Shown: positions 33,612-49,898 of the stretch, one piece after another
How positions within the stretch are numbered: position 1 is the stretch's first letter
How the letters are laid out: each line of letters opens with the position of its first letter
Source of the DNA: Linepithema humile
Taxonomy: Eukaryota; Arthropoda; Insecta; Hymenoptera; Formicidae
DNA: 64,000 bases
Assembly: GCF_040581485.1 (NCBI RefSeq)
Contig: NC_090133.1
Coordinates: 13,516,001-13,580,000, forward strand
Direction of reading: 5' to 3'
Made by a program: the position numbers and the translations under genes
The notes under the pieces: model-generated
Databases searched by the model: none
The model's input: the letters and a program-made list of their open reading frames with translations, nothing else
What the model was told of the DNA's origin: nothing

Positions 33612-34486
33612 TTAAGGCACAAAATCCCACCGATTTACGACCGGTAAAATACGACCGATTTACTATTATTATTTATAAAGGTTATTGTTTGTTCACTTTT
33701 TAACCGTCGCATACGTAGTTCTACTGCACACTCACGAGATAGCACTGATGTAAGTATCGGTAGAGTAATTGCATGAAAAGAGCCTCGATGCGGATTCTCA
33801 GCGTTGATTGATCATAACGTGATCATAACATTATCGATCTCGCTATGGCGTACGTTGCTTTGCGAACGCGCTTGGCGCGAGATATGAGAGTGTCTTATTT
33901 TCATTTTTAGGCAATTTAATACCGTAACGAAAAAATGTAGACGGGTATTCTAAACATTCATCTTTCTTAGAATAAACAAATTTCTTTCCACGTTGACTAT
34001 CTATCACGTTGGCTATCTTTAATAAAATTTAAATAATATGATAGATAGATATTTATTTCTGCATAGTAAAAGAAATCGTACACACAGAAAAGTACATACT
34101 GTATTTAAGTAAATAATATTTATTTCAAGTATTTCATAAGTTCATATATCCGCAAATATATTGTAAGTTCGTTATAAGCATAACATTTATTCAAAACGTA
34201 TTTTAGATCCTATTAAGTTAAATACTTCAATCAAGAATATTAGATTAAAAAAAGAATTCTATTTACTTATTATATAGAGTCGATGGAAGAGAACAATATG
34301 TTTTAATAAAGATATCTTTTTTTCTTGAGATAAACTCTTCTTTTGTTTGAATCAAGTATTATATTTACTTATATAGAATAATTACTTACTTTCAAATAAG
34401 AGAATATGTATTCAGTGCCAGAGTATAAATTTTTTCAGAAAAAGTTATTCGTTAATTTGAAACAAGAATATTATTTAATTAACATA

Positions 34487-36143
34487 ATAAATTCTTTATT
34501 TAAGATAAATGAAGGTTGTGGCGGCTCACCGCCACACAGCTGTACTGAAGCGGCATAATACGCCGCGGCGCCGCTACGCGCCGCAGGCCTTCTACCAGTT
34601 ATAAGCTTGCGGACCCACCGCCAGGTTGCGCAGGCGGTGAAGAGCTTTCTCGCGATCAAGCTTCGATCGACGAGATATAAAAGAGCTGCTCCGCAGATCT
34701 TTACTCACTCACTCGCTTCAAGGCGAGCTCTCACTAAGGGCCCTTGAACGGAGTCACAGCTCTGCTTCGAAGAGCGCAACCAGCAAGTCTTCTCGACTTT
34801 TCACAGTGCCTGGGAAGGCACGGAAGCGAGAGACTCAGTCTCAGCTCCGACCGCACACCTCACGTAGGATGTACAGCTACGGTCAGCTGACGCACCAGCA
34901 TCGCCGTCGCCACCACAGACTCTACAGCGGAAAATAATTCCCTTAGAGTTCTGTGCCCGGTTGACTCGGCCCCCACGTGACCCTCACGTTCCAGGGGACA
35001 TCCGAATGCGAAGGCCTCTCCCGCCTCGGCTCGCAGACTCACTTGCGCCTTCGAGAGCCGGACGGTCGCAGCGCATGGCACAACGGAGACATACTCCACC
35101 GCAACGCAAACCTCGCCGCCGGGATGCAACACGCACCCTCGCATGAATCGTCCTGTTAAGGACCCGATTCCAACCACGCAGACGCGGCCGGTAATATCTT
35201 ACCGCGCCCGTCACCTTTCATTCGAAACTCGCGGCCTTACACTCTGCCGCGAATGCGCTGCTGGCGCACTCAAGTTACACATACACTTGTACATACATAC
35301 TTCTCTCTGACAAAGAAATAAACACATTTCTACGCCATTGACTCTCTCTCACTTCTCACCAGTCGAACACAATCCATTAGGCCAAACGCCTATAAAGGTA
35401 AATACTAATGTTGAAATATGTATGTAATTTTTTACTTCATACAAAAATTTGATATATTCAGTTAGAATAAAATTTCCATAAATACAAATAAAATTAATAT
35501 TTATTCCTAATATTCGATTTTCTCAAGGAATAGCTAAATAGTTTGAAACAAAGTAATAAATAAGTTCTCTCAAATATATATTTTTTAGAGAAAATATGAT
35601 TTAAAAAATTCATTGTCTTGCAAAAAAATCGCTTGATTGCTTAAGCCTTGATATCAAGATATAAGTTAGTAAATTTAACTTATTTCTCTCTATTTGATAG
35701 ATTAAAATTCTTAACTGATATTTATTTCAATGCTCAAGCCATATGAAATATAGAAAGTCATATTTTCACACCGCTTCAGCATTGTGAGAAAAGTATCAAT
35801 TAAGAATCTTAATTTATCAAATAGAGAGAAATAAGTTAAATTTACTAACTTATATCTTGATATCAAGGCTTAAGCAATCAAGCGATTTTTTTGCAAGACA
35901 ATGAATTTTTTAAATCATATTTTCTCTAAAAACAATATATTTGAGAAAACTTATTTATTACTTTGTTTCAAACTATTTAGCTATTCCTTGAGAAAATCGA
36001 ATATTAGGAATAAATATTAATTTTATTTGTATTTATGGAAATTTTATTCTAACTGAATATATAAATTCTTGTATAAAGTAAAAAATTACATACATATTTC
36101 AACATTAGTATTTATCTTCATTTATCTTAAATAAAGAATTTAT
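34487..36143. repeat. Long inverted repeat near the CACTA 2 left end, split by an LTR
   Basis: The segments 34487-34516 plus 35400-35735 mirror 35790-36143 almost base for base. Landmarks are ATAAATTCTTTATTTAAGAT at the outside and TTGCTTAAGCCTTGATATCA further in. The solo LTR (34517-35394) sits inside the left arm. The palindrome without the LTR is about 780 bp. Part of the inner sequence (CTTAAGCAACCAAGCGATTT) recurs just beyond the right arm at 36160. Confidence 0.85.
34517..35394 (+). mobile_element. Solo LTR, copy 2 (878 bp)
   Basis: Same family and orientation as 12551-13427, with only scattered differences. Starts TGTGGCGGCTCACCGCCACA, ends CGCCTATA, and is flanked by AAGGT (34512-34516 and 35395-35399). 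TATA-like box near 34677 and AATAAA near 35318. It lies in one arm of the long inverted repeat; the mirrored arm gives the empty site. Confidence 0.9.
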
Positions 36144-36883
36144 TATATCTTTATATCAAGGCTTAAGCAACCAAGCGATTTTTTTGCTAGATCTACTATG
36201 AATGAATTTTCTTGAATCATATATTTTCCAAATGCAATATATTTAAAAGAATTTACTTATTTATTTATTTTAAATCGTTCAATATTATGAGTAAGTTTTT
36301 TTAAATAACATGGTACTTTTCTAAAAATAATATATTTAAAATTTAAGTAATAATTATTTTAAGAAAAGTATAAGTAAAAAGCAGTTGGGTTTTATTAATA
36401 AAACAAAATATTTGAAAAAAATATTTATTTGTTTTTATTTTTGTTACAGAAGTATAATTATGTGAACATAATATAAATATTCTAAATACAAGATATATCT
36501 TCATTATTGAAATAAACAAACATTAATATTAATATTCATAGAAAAAACATTATGCTAATAAATAATGTTTCTAAACATTTCAAGTTGTTCTCTATTCAGA
36601 TTAATAACAAATAAAAATATCCTTAATTCACAGATAGTAATATCTCTATCTAAAAGAGATACAAAAATAAATGTATAATCTCTAATCTGTAATAGAGATA
36701 CAAAAATAAAAAAATACCTTTTAAAATGAAACTAAACAAACTCTATTCCGCAACAATGAGATCATTAAATAATGAAAAGATACCTCATTCTTATCACTAA
36801 TTATCTTTAGTTTATTTAATTAATAAAAATATTAAAATTATTCCTGTATATATTTATGTAGACAGCCAAGAAATTGTTTGTAG
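36144..36883. other. CACTA 2 subterminal AT-rich DNA
   Basis: No gene. Contains short repeats such as AGAGATACAAAAATAAA (twice, near 36655 and 36695) and the partial copy of the inverted-repeat core at 36160. Confidence 0.5.
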
Positions 36884-39276
36884 TTAATATTTTGAGAGAG
36901 AAAGCATCATCTGACCTGTATTAATTACATGTAAATTAAGTGGAACAAGATAACTCAATTCATTAATGTAATAAAATGTAAAATTCTTTTTTTTATCATT
37001 AATTACTTCGTAAGCATGAAAATGTTCATTATAATTGAATGTAATTAATTTCTCGCAATAGAGGTAACAGCTGTTATCAGATATTTTTTTCAGAACATAT
37101 TTTATTCTACTGAATTGTGGTAAAATATCATCTGCTGTTCTAATCACAGAAGAAGGTTTATAGCAAATACCATTTTCTTCATAATATGTAATAAACAGAA
37201 AATCTTCAAATAATTTGGTATTCGTTTTATTTCTAAACTTTGCTGTGTTAATATGACCCCACTTAATATTATCAGAAAATCCTTTCTTATTTAAATATCG
37301 ATACGTACATCTAAGCTGGATTCGGTTACAAAGTGTAAAAGGCAGATTCACGCGACTCCTGCAATTCTGAGCATTCAATTTCAAATCTTTATGCTTAGCT
37401 TCAAATCTCATAGATGATAAGTAATGAGGAGGTCCCATTTTTTCAATAATGCGAGGATAGTGTGTCAAAAAGTGGTGTTTAGGTTTAAGATGGTCAAAAA
37501 GAGATATATATAATTTGTTGTGTTCAGAAATATAAAGACTTAGTTGTTGAATTGCTGTTTTAGGTATACATGGACTGGAACAAATTTCTGTTATTTTCAA
37601 AGCTAATAAATAAAATTCCCAAATTTTATTGCCTTGTGGAACAATATCACCGACTATAAAACGAAAATGATTTACCAATGCATTCATCTCAGCAGCTGAA
37701 CAGATTATACTTCCATTTTTTAAGTGATTTTCCTTAATGGCTGGAGGTATGTTTTTTTCATGTGGATCATATAAATTGTATTTGATTTTGAAATTAAGAG
37801 ATTCCAATGTAAAATATTTTGAATATATTAATTTTGATATAATATTTGCCATATCATATCTTAAAACACCTTCATATAAATCGTGCATAACATCTACACA
37901 TTGATTTTCATAAATATGGTAATATTCCAAATCATTAAAAATACATCTCTCCTTTATTCCAAAATATTAGTTTTCCAAATGATCCACATATTGATTTTTT
38001 AATCTTAATAGATTTGATTGTTCTGTAATCAGTTCTTTTGTAACATTTTTGTCTGCCAAGCAAAACCTACAATAATAATTAGAAGAAAAACTTTCAGTCA
38101 ACCCGAGTATTGAATGAACTCCTAAATTATCGCCTATTACAAAAGAACATGCAAAATATATATGTTTTTTATCATTTTCTATGTATAAACCATCCTTCTC
38201 CAGAAATTTCAATTCATTTATCACATGCTTTAAAACAGCACTATTTCCAAAATGACATCTATCTAAACTGTGAAATAATGTAGAGATAAATATATTTTCT
38301 AGGCGACTACTGTATTTTGGTGGAATGGTCGGAATACTATAATACAAACATCCAATTTTATAATAACCAGCGTGACTTCCCAGTGGATTACCAACTTCAA
38401 AATTATCAAAGTATAGAATTAATGGCAAAATTATCTTATTAGAAGTTGTAACTGTTTTTATGGACTTCCACAGAGAACCTTGTACTATATTTTTATAAGA
38501 TTTTGTATTGTTAATCTCTAAATATTTTTGATAATCCACAATTTGTTGTAAAACATTGGGAAGTTTAAAAAATTGTTGTAATTGTTCTTGGATAGGAACA
38601 TAACAACAAGTTCTATTCTTTATTGTAAGTGATACTCTATTCTGCCGTCTGGATTTATCAGGTGAAGTGCTTATGATAATCTGTGATGGTTTTATAAAAT
38701 ACTTTAAATTTTTTTAAAAAAAGATTCTCTTTTATATTCTGTGTTAAAATTATTTAAATATTTGGAAATTACTTTAAAAGAATCCACTACCTCATTCAAA
38801 TCGCAATTTAAAATAATTTGTTCAAGTCCATTTAATAATTCCAAACAACAAAAATTGTGAATAATTTCAATAATTTTTTGAATGTCAGATTTAGTTAGAG
38901 ATAAATTATCATATAATTGAGCAACTAAATGTTGGATTGCTATGTCGAGTTTTTTTAGAAACAATGGAACATCCTTCAATATATCTTTTTTATGGTTTGA
39001 AAAAGATTCTGTCTCAGGACAAAATTTCGTATCTGAATTGGAATCGAAAGTGTGCACCTGTATTGTGTCTGATGTAGTTGGAACATCTACAGGTTTTTTT
39101 GAAGATGCATCGAATCCATGAGTTAAAATATGTTTTTTAAAACTATCTTTTCTATGAAATGATCTAAGACAATTATCGATATGACAAGTAAAGATATCTT
39201 TCGTATGAATATATTTTAAATGAAAGATATATTTATCAATATCATTAAAATTAACATCACAATAAGCACAATTCAT
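36884..39276 (-). pseudogene. CACTA/EnSpm-like transposase, one stop and one frameshift
   Basis: Minus strand from ATG 39276. The N terminus is a C2H2 finger (MNCAYCDVNFNDIDKYIFHL then HTKDIFTCHIDNCL). After a helical region comes the core: LYFDNFEVGNPLGSHAGYYK, VIGDNLGVHSILGL, CVDVMHDLYEGVLRYD and MRFEAKHKDLK. The same landmarks, in the same order, occur in element 1. The aspartates in FDNFE and GDNLG and the glutamate in RFEAKH are candidate active-site residues. TAA at 37967 interrupts LEN-YFGIKER in frame. The zinc-finger part (to 38704) and the core are in different frames across an A/T-run near 38705, from a frameshift or a missed intron. This is the better preserved of the two copies. 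Confidence 0.82.
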
Positions 39277-39319
39277 TTTGAATATTGTAATTTCTTGGCT
39301 GTTTATATATTAATCAAAT

Positions 39320-42968
<3,649 letters not shown>

Positions 42969-43292
42969 GATCACAATTCCGAAAATGACGATCGAAATAT
43001 GATCTCGCCGTATTTTCCACACAGTCGGTAAAGATATGTAAGATGATTAGAATCTATTAATGATACGACGACACAACGTGCACGTACCCGACATGAAACA
43101 CAAGACGGTGTCGTTATGGATCCTGCACATTAGGACGCGAAAGAATGAAGACGCGGCTGACGCAACAGATAGTCGATAGTTATTTGTCTGCGTTCAGCAA
43201 AGAAAGCAACTCGGCGAGTATACAATGATTCTTTAATATGATTGGTTCTCATCTATTTTTCGCTTGATCTACGTGTGAAAATCAATCATAAT

Positions 43293-43391
43293 GGCTGCGT
43301 TCCGTAAAGCACATATGCGCGCATGTATCTATAGTATACGTAACGTATACTGTAGATACATGCGCGCATATGCTCTTTACGGAACGCAGTC
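43293..43391. mobile_element. Palindromic MITE, 99 bp
   Basis: Starts GGCTGCGTTCCGTAAAGCAC and ends with the inverted copy, with almost no loop (centre ACGTAACGT near 43342). AAT flanks both sides (43290-43292 and 43392-43394), as with the Harbinger MITEs here. Confidence 0.75.
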
Positions 43392-44052
43392 AATAAAGAA
43401 TCATTGAGCATTGAGCACTTACCGAGCTGCTTTGTCTGCTAAACGTAGCCGTTGCAACTGAACATATGCGATTGGTAGAGGAAGCAAAATGTGCAGGTTC
43501 AAAAAAGAAATGTTGATTTTAAGTATCTGATGTTCTTCACTAAAGAATTATAGTAGGCTAATTTATTGAAATAAGAGTAATTACTTGTTTTGAGATAACA
43601 TTGTTGTGCGGAATATAAAAATCTTATTTCAAATAATAAATTTTGTTCCTAGAATAAACATGTTTATTTAAATTGAAAATATGGATTTACTTTAAACAAA
43701 AACAAATTTCTTGTTTCAAAATTATATTCTACTATTTCTGAATCTATTGCATGGAATTGGAAGAAATACACTAAATTTTTCTGATCTAATAAATTTTCTT
43801 ATATTAATATATTATCAAATATTCAAATTAACCAAATTTGACTTTTCTTCGACAAAATTTTATAATATTCTTCAACGGAAAATAATTACTTTTTTTGAGT
43901 ATATGATGATGAGTTTATCAAAAATTTGTGACGAGTATATTTTAAGACTATTATCAAGAAAATATTCTTTATTAAAGATAATTGTTACTTAAAAGAAGAA
44001 AAGTAAACCGAATAATTACTTTTCTTGGCAATAGAATGATATTTTTCTCTGT
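43392..44052. other. CACTA 2 right subterminal region
   Basis: No gene. Recurrent TTCTTGTTTCAAA and AATTACTT motifs, also seen near the element's left end (34120-34480), look like subterminal transposase-binding repeats. Confidence 0.45.
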
Positions 44053-44220
44053 GTAGTATCGAAAAAAAGCAGATTGCTATAATTGTATTTATTTAATAAT
44101 TTTTTAAAATTTTTAAATTCTTTCTCTCTTTCTCTCTCTCTCTTAATTGTTTTGCGGTTTTTAATAAATGTCCAACGAAAGAGATTTGGTCGCCCTGAAA
44201 AGGGCGGATTTGTCTTATTT

Positions 44221-45349
44221 TTATAATAAATGTTCGAAATGGCCTCCGTCCATCTCAATGCAAGCTCTCAAGCGTCGTATTATATTATGTTGCACATTCT
44301 CCAACATATCTTCATCAATACTCCAAATTGCTTCGTGCAATTTTGCGTCTAATTCTTCCATATTTTCGGGAAGTTTCCTATACACAATCTCCTTACAATA
44401 ACCCCATAGGAAAAAATCCAAAGGGTTGAGGTCCGGAGATCTTGCGGGCCAATTTATTGGACCATACCGGCCCATCCAACGCCCAGGAAACTGTCTATTT
44501 AAGAAATTGGTCACAATTCTTGCGTTGTGTGGCCCGGCACCATCTTGTTGGAAAACAATATTGTTCCTCTCGAGTAAAGGAACTTCTTCCAAAAAATCGG
44601 GCATTGTGTTTTCCAGGAAGTGAAGATAATTTGCGCCATTTAAATTGTCCGGAAGGTAAACGGAACCGAATATTTGTGTTCCCATTATTCCAGCCCAAAC
44701 ATTCCTCTTCCAACTAGTTTTTGAAGCTCCTGGGATGGGTGCATCGTGAATTTTTATCGCTCCAACAATGATTGTTGTGCGAATTCAAGATTCTTTCTCG
44801 TGTGAATAACGATTCATCGCTAAATATGATACGAGAAAGAAATCTTGGATTTCTATCCATCTTTCTCAGGAAATCTTCGCAAAAATTTCGTTTTCAAGTT
44901 TAATTTTCCAATCATAATTTTTGCACACGAGTGTAGTGAAATGCGTGCAACTTTTCTTCCTTAAGTATTCTTTGCAACGTGGAATACGAGAAATCATGAT
45001 AGCGAGCAATAACTCTAATACTAGTATCAAATTCTTGCTCGATAACATTTTGCAAATTTCTTGTGGTCCAGTTCCTGCCAACATCATGTTTATTTGACAA
45101 TACGCTGCCAGTTTCATACAATTTAAATTGTAATAAATAATGTTAATGATAAATAATTACGTTATCATTCTTATTTATTAAGATGCAGTCAGTTTTATAC
45201 AACCTATGAGTTGCAGCGAGTATCACAATCGGCGGAGGATGTCGGTTTGAATATAACTCGGCGTATTTTTTTGCAGCCACATGATATTGCCTTTGACACT
45301 CACCGAGTGCCATCAGTATATCGTAATATTCTTGAGTTGAATATGCCAT
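44221..45349 (-). pseudogene. Mariner transposase of the left arm, decayed
   Basis: The mirror copy of the intact gene at 45899-47053. Starts MAYSTQEYYDILMALGECQR at 45349. The exon 1/intron/exon 2 arrangement is the same: a splice donor-like AG-GTTGTA near 45200 and exon 2 beginning LYETGSVLSNKHDVGRN. Compared with the right-arm copy, an in-frame block of about 18 bp is missing near 45060 and frameshifts occur near 44930 and 44750. The 3' part, to GGHFEHLL, remains readable, including QDGAGPH and SPDLNPLDFFLWG. Non-functional. Confidence 0.88.
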
Positions 45350-45898
45350 TTCTTTATTGTCTTAATTGATGGAGGATGATTAACACAGATATCGATTTTG
45401 TCATATTATTTGTATGATCATTTCTTTGCAACCGCAACATAATGCAAAAAACTTCAGCGAGCAATTTGGATAATTGAATAAAACATAAAAATGTAAATAT
45501 TTTCATATAATTATAGTTTTTTACTCGCTGGTTGCATGCAGCCCGAATGATAAATAATAATGTTACTATTCTTATTTTTTATGATTTTTTACTCGCCGCA
45601 GTTCAGAGGTTGAATGAAACTGGCAGCGTCTGAACAAATAAGAATAGTAACATTATTATTTAACATTCAGGTTGCATGCAACCGGCGAGTAAAGAACCAT
45701 AATTGTATATTGTATATTGTAAATATTGTAAATTGTATATTGTAAATATTTAAATTTTTATGTTTTATTCAATTATTTAAATTGCTCGCTGAAGTTTGTT
45801 GCATTATGTTGCGGTTGCAAAGCAACGATCATATAAATAATGTGACAAAATCGATATTTGTGTCAATCATCCTCCATCGATTAAGACACAAGAAAAAA
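45350..45898. promoter_or_regulatory. Palindromic spacer between divergent transposase starts
   Basis: About 550 bp separating two start codons that face away from each other, itself largely palindromic (GGTTGCATGCA near 45530 and 45670; CTCGCTG near the two ends). Any promoter must lie here and could fire both ways. A third copy of the exon-1-end segment (ACTCGCCGCAGTTCAGAGGT and on) sits at the centre, 45592-45645. Confidence 0.6.
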
Positions 45899-47053
45899 AT
45901 GGCATATTCAACGCAAGAATATTATGATATGCTGATGGCACTCGGTGAGTGTCAAGGGCAGTATCATGTGGCTGCTAGAAGATACGCCGAATTAAATCCA
46001 AACCGAGCACGACATCCTCCGCCGAATGTGATACTCGCCGCAGCTCAGAGGTTGTATAAAACTGACAGCATTTTAACAAATAAGAATGATAATGTAATTA
46101 TTTATCATTAACGTTAGTATTTATTACAATTCAGATTGTATGAAACTGGCAGCGTATTGTCAAACAAGCATGATGTTGGAAGGAATCGGACGGCAAGAAC
46201 AATGCAAAATGTGGAAACGGTAATTCATGCTATCGAGCAAGAACCTGATACTAGTATCAGAGTTATTGCTCGCGATCATGATTTATCGTATTCCACAGTG
46301 CAAAAAATACTTAAGGAAGAAAAGTTGCACGCATTTCACTACACTCGTGTGCAACATTTGCGACCGAAAGATTATCCTCGAAGACGAAATTTTTGCGAAG
46401 ATTTCCTGAGGAAGGTGGATCGAGATCCAAGATTTCTTTCTCGTGTGATATTTAGCGATGAATCGTTATTCACACGAGAAGGAATCTTGAATTCGCACAA
46501 TAATCATTGTTGGAGCGATGAAAATCCACGATGCACCCGTCTCAGGAGCTTCCAAACTCGTTGGAAGAGAAATGTTTGGGCTGGAATAATGGGAACACAA
46601 ATATTCGGTCCCGTTTACCTTCCGGACAATTTAAATGGCGCAAATTATTTTCACTTCCTGGAAAACACAATGCCCGATTTTTTGGAAGAAGTTCCTTTAC
46701 TCGAGAGGAACAATATTGTTTTCCAACAAGATGGTGCCGGGCCACACAACGCAAGAATTGTGACCAATTTCTTAAATAGACAATTTCCTGGGCGTTGGAT
46801 GGGCCGGTATGGTCCAATAAATTGGCCCGCAAGATCTCCGGACCTCAACCCTCTGGATTTTTTCCTATGGGGTTATTGTAAGGAGATTGTGTATAGGAAA
46901 CTTTCCGAAAATATGGAAGAATTGGACGCAAAATTGCACGAAGCAATTTGGAGTATTGATGAAGATATGTTGGAGAATGTGCAACATAATATAATACGGC
47001 GCCTGAGAGCTTGCATTGAGATGGACGGAGGCCATTTCGAACATTTATTATAA
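45899..47053 (+). CDS. Mariner-like transposase, two exons, intact (356 aa)
   Basis: Exon 1 45899-46050, GT-AG intron 46051-46134 (84 bp), exon 2 46135-47053. Spliced, it encodes 356 residues without a stop. N terminus: MAYSTQEYYDMLMALGECQG (DUF4817-like helix-turn-helix) and LSYSTVQKILKEEKLHAFHY. Catalytic aspartates: VIFSDESLFTREG, FQQDGAGPHNAR and ARSPDLNPLDFFLWG. 41 residues separate the second from the last (the D of LDFF), a DD41D-type spacing. The join is supported by the related gene at 15931, which has no intron and reads straight through the same position. Without splicing the frame stops after 70 codons. The intron seems to come from a tandem duplication of the exon junction. It is the only intact transposase in this palindromic element. 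Confidence 0.82.
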
Positions 47054-48462
47054 AAATAAGACAAATCCGCCCTTTTCAGGGCGACCAAATCTCTTTTCGT
47101 TGGACATTTATTAAAAACCGCAAAACAATTAAGAGAGAGAGAGAGAGAGAGAAAGAATTTAAAAATTTTAAAAGATTATTAAATAAATACAATTATAGCA
47201 ATCTGCTTTTTTTTCGATACTACGATTTCTTTTACTATGCAGAAATAAATATCATATTATTTAAATTTTATTAAAGATAGCCAACGTGATAGATAGTCAA
47301 CGTGAAAAGAAATTTGTTTATTTTAAGAAAGATGAATGTTTAGAATACCCGTCTACATTTTTTCGTTACGGTATTAAATTGCCTAAAAATGAAAATAAGA
47401 CACTCTCATATCTCGCGCCAAGCGCGTTCGCAAAGCAACGTACGCCATAGCGAGATCGATAATGTTATGATCACGTTATGATCAATCAACGCTGAGAATC
47501 CGCATCGAGGCTCTTTTCATGCAATTACTCTACCGATACTTACATCAGTGCTATCTCGTGAGTGTGCAGTAGAACTACGTATGCGACGGTCAAAAAGTAA
47601 ACAAACAATAACCTTTATAAATAATAATAGTAAATCGGTCGTATTTTATCGGTCGTAAATCGGTGGGATTTTGTGCCTTAAAGCCATCGTACAAACTTTT
47701 CCGTAACGCGTTAAGTTGCGTTAAGTATTTCAACGCACAGAAAAAATTGTAACGTAGCGTGTATACACGCTTATGCTACGTTATGACTTTCTCTGTGCAT
47801 TGAAGTACTTAACTCAACGTAACACGTTACGGAAAAGTGGTGGCTTTTAATCTGTGCGGGAATTGATATTTACGAGTGATACAAGTAAAGTACTGTGATT
47901 AAACACAGTAAATACAGTGATGTTTTGAAATAAATTGTGAAGTGTCAAGTGAAATTGAGAAGCTGTTATTTTCAAGACGGACAATCGTCACAAAAAAATA
48001 CAAACTCGTCGATTCTCTCCAAGGTAAGAATATTTAATCAAACCGCGATTACTACTTCGTCTTCGCTTTGTATTTTTAGTTAATTTGTCACTTATGTAAA
48101 ACTCGCGTCATCAAATATTTCACTTTGAAGCATTACGTTATAGCCCCCCTAAACGATCAATAATAATTGTACAATATTGTATAGGAAATACACGAATAAT
48201 CTAAACTTCAATATAAAATCAAAATTATCAATAATATTATGCAATATAAAATATTATACAATAACATTGACCGTGTAGGGGGGCGCTTGTCTTATGACGC
48301 GTCCGTGCCTGTCCGTTGTATCGGACTCGTAAGTAGCGAACTATTTTCCGTTATAACTCGAAAACTAAGCTTTGGACAAAATTTTGCAAAAGGAAAAATC
48401 GTCTTAGAATTCGTTCAAGAATATGACATTTCAAGGACATCAGGTTATTTCGAATCACCCTG
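47054..48462. other. Right arm of the palindromic mariner, non-coding, with empty sites
   Basis: Mirrors 31903-34080 and 44056-44220. Includes a short GA run at 47131-47152, the uninterrupted CACTA site (47221) and the uninterrupted TTAA site (47678). A nested palindrome around 47697-47838 carries CCGTAACGCGTTAAG and its inverse. No gene. Confidence 0.8.
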
Positions 48463-48479
48463 TATATATGTGAGATATT

Positions 48480-49075
48480 TAAAATTGTTATATGTAAGTG
48501 ATATAAAGAAAATGACATCTTTATTTTAAAGTACATATAAGTATTTACAAAACCTTCTCAATTGTGGAATTTAATCAATGTTATAATGAAATTTATTATA
48601 TTTATTCAGAAAATATTAACAAAATGAGTAACTGTGATGATGCAAATATAAATGAAGAGATTAATAACTCAAAGAAATAAAGTAATTCTAAGAAACATAT
48701 TGATGTAGCTGTATCTTATAGTAAGTACAAATTCATTTTCCAAGTATTTCTGTAACTAAATTATTATCATTATATTATTGTTATTATAATCCAAACATGA
48801 ATAGCAATCTCTTGTTATATTTTTAGGTAATACTAATGCAATGATTATCTGTGTTGACCTGCGTGCAATTAATAACATGATTATGAAAAAAACATCAATA
48901 AATTTTCATTTCTATTGTCAGATGGAAGAAGTGCTAAAATTGACATTAATTTGGAGTCCTTGGAGACTGATTGTCAAAAGGAAAAGCTTGTATTTATCTT
49001 TTTTTTATGATATATATGTGTTTCTAAATATTTTTTATTTTGAAATGAGAGATCATACATATCTGTTATGAAAAG
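48480..49075 (+). pseudogene. Copy of the repeated-exon modules (decayed, plus strand)
   Basis: After the mariner end comes a segment (GAGATATTTAAAATTG on) that is repeated, inverted, at 56290-56450. It is followed by an exon-like piece (ATGAGTAACTGTGATGATGC at 48624, to a donor near 48719) and a second one after TTTTTAG near 48831 (GTAATACTAATGCAATG on). These match the two alternating exon types at 49900-51360 on the other strand. Stops interrupt both here. Confidence 0.5.
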
Positions 49076-49180
49076 TTTAATTTATCCGGAATATAATTTG
49101 AATTAGAAAAAATGTAACATGTTTTTATATATAGATAGAATATAATTATGGATACGATTTTTTATATATGTGAGGTATAT

Positions 49181-49315
49181 TTATGATAGAAATGCTTGTA
49201 GTAATTTCAACTTTCTTTGATAAGATAAATAATAGAACACATTAATAAAAGTAAAAACTACTTTGTTATTCTTCCTTAAAATCTAACATAAATACTACAA
49301 GCATTTCTATCATAA
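49181..49315. mobile_element. MITE, 135 bp
   Basis: Exact inverted ends TTATGATAGAAATGCTTGTA with a loop of about 90 bp. No clear target duplication, no coding capacity. Confidence 0.75.
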
Positions 49316-49880
49316 AACCAAAGTTTTTAATAAATGTTACAATTTTTTCTTTATGTATTAACGTTTTGAATCCGGATGATGTATATGGGTAAGAAAAACT
49401 AAGATTTTAGGAATTAGGTTGATTAAATGACTTCATGTAAATAAAAGCAAGTTTATTTATATTACAGTTTATATAATAAAGTGAGAAAAACTAAACCTTA
49501 AAAGGCCTATTTTGAAACAAACAAAACTAAATTTCTTTATTTTGATGAGAAATTGTTTATAATACTATTGTCCATATAAATATTTTATATGTTTATTACA
49601 ATAAATAATAAAACAGCCAATTTGCGTCGATTTTGCATATTTATTAATAATAAGTTATTTTAGAACATTTGAAATTTTCACAACTAGCCTATTTTATGAC
49701 AAACCATATATTATAAGAGTAGTAGAAACAATGTGGATTACTTGTTGTAATAGCTGATAGTTCCAAAGACATTTTATGATTCTGTCTGTATTATATTCAT
49801 AAACTATTACTAAAAATTATTTTACGTACTTAATCTGTTAATCGAGAAACGAAAAAAATTTATTATATTTGTTCTGGAAA
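49316..49880. other. AT-rich, no gene
   Basis: No recognisable feature. It leads into the segment AACATTAACAAAATGAGTAAC (49875 on), which resembles the start of the module at 48610. Confidence 0.4.
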
Positions 49881-49898
49881 CATTAACAAAATGAGTAA

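Noticed and set aside
44426..44717. Plus-strand frames opposite the decayed transposase, and minus-strand frames at 46542-47088
   Set aside because: Shadows of the mariner transposase in antisense; their similarity to each other only reflects the palindrome.
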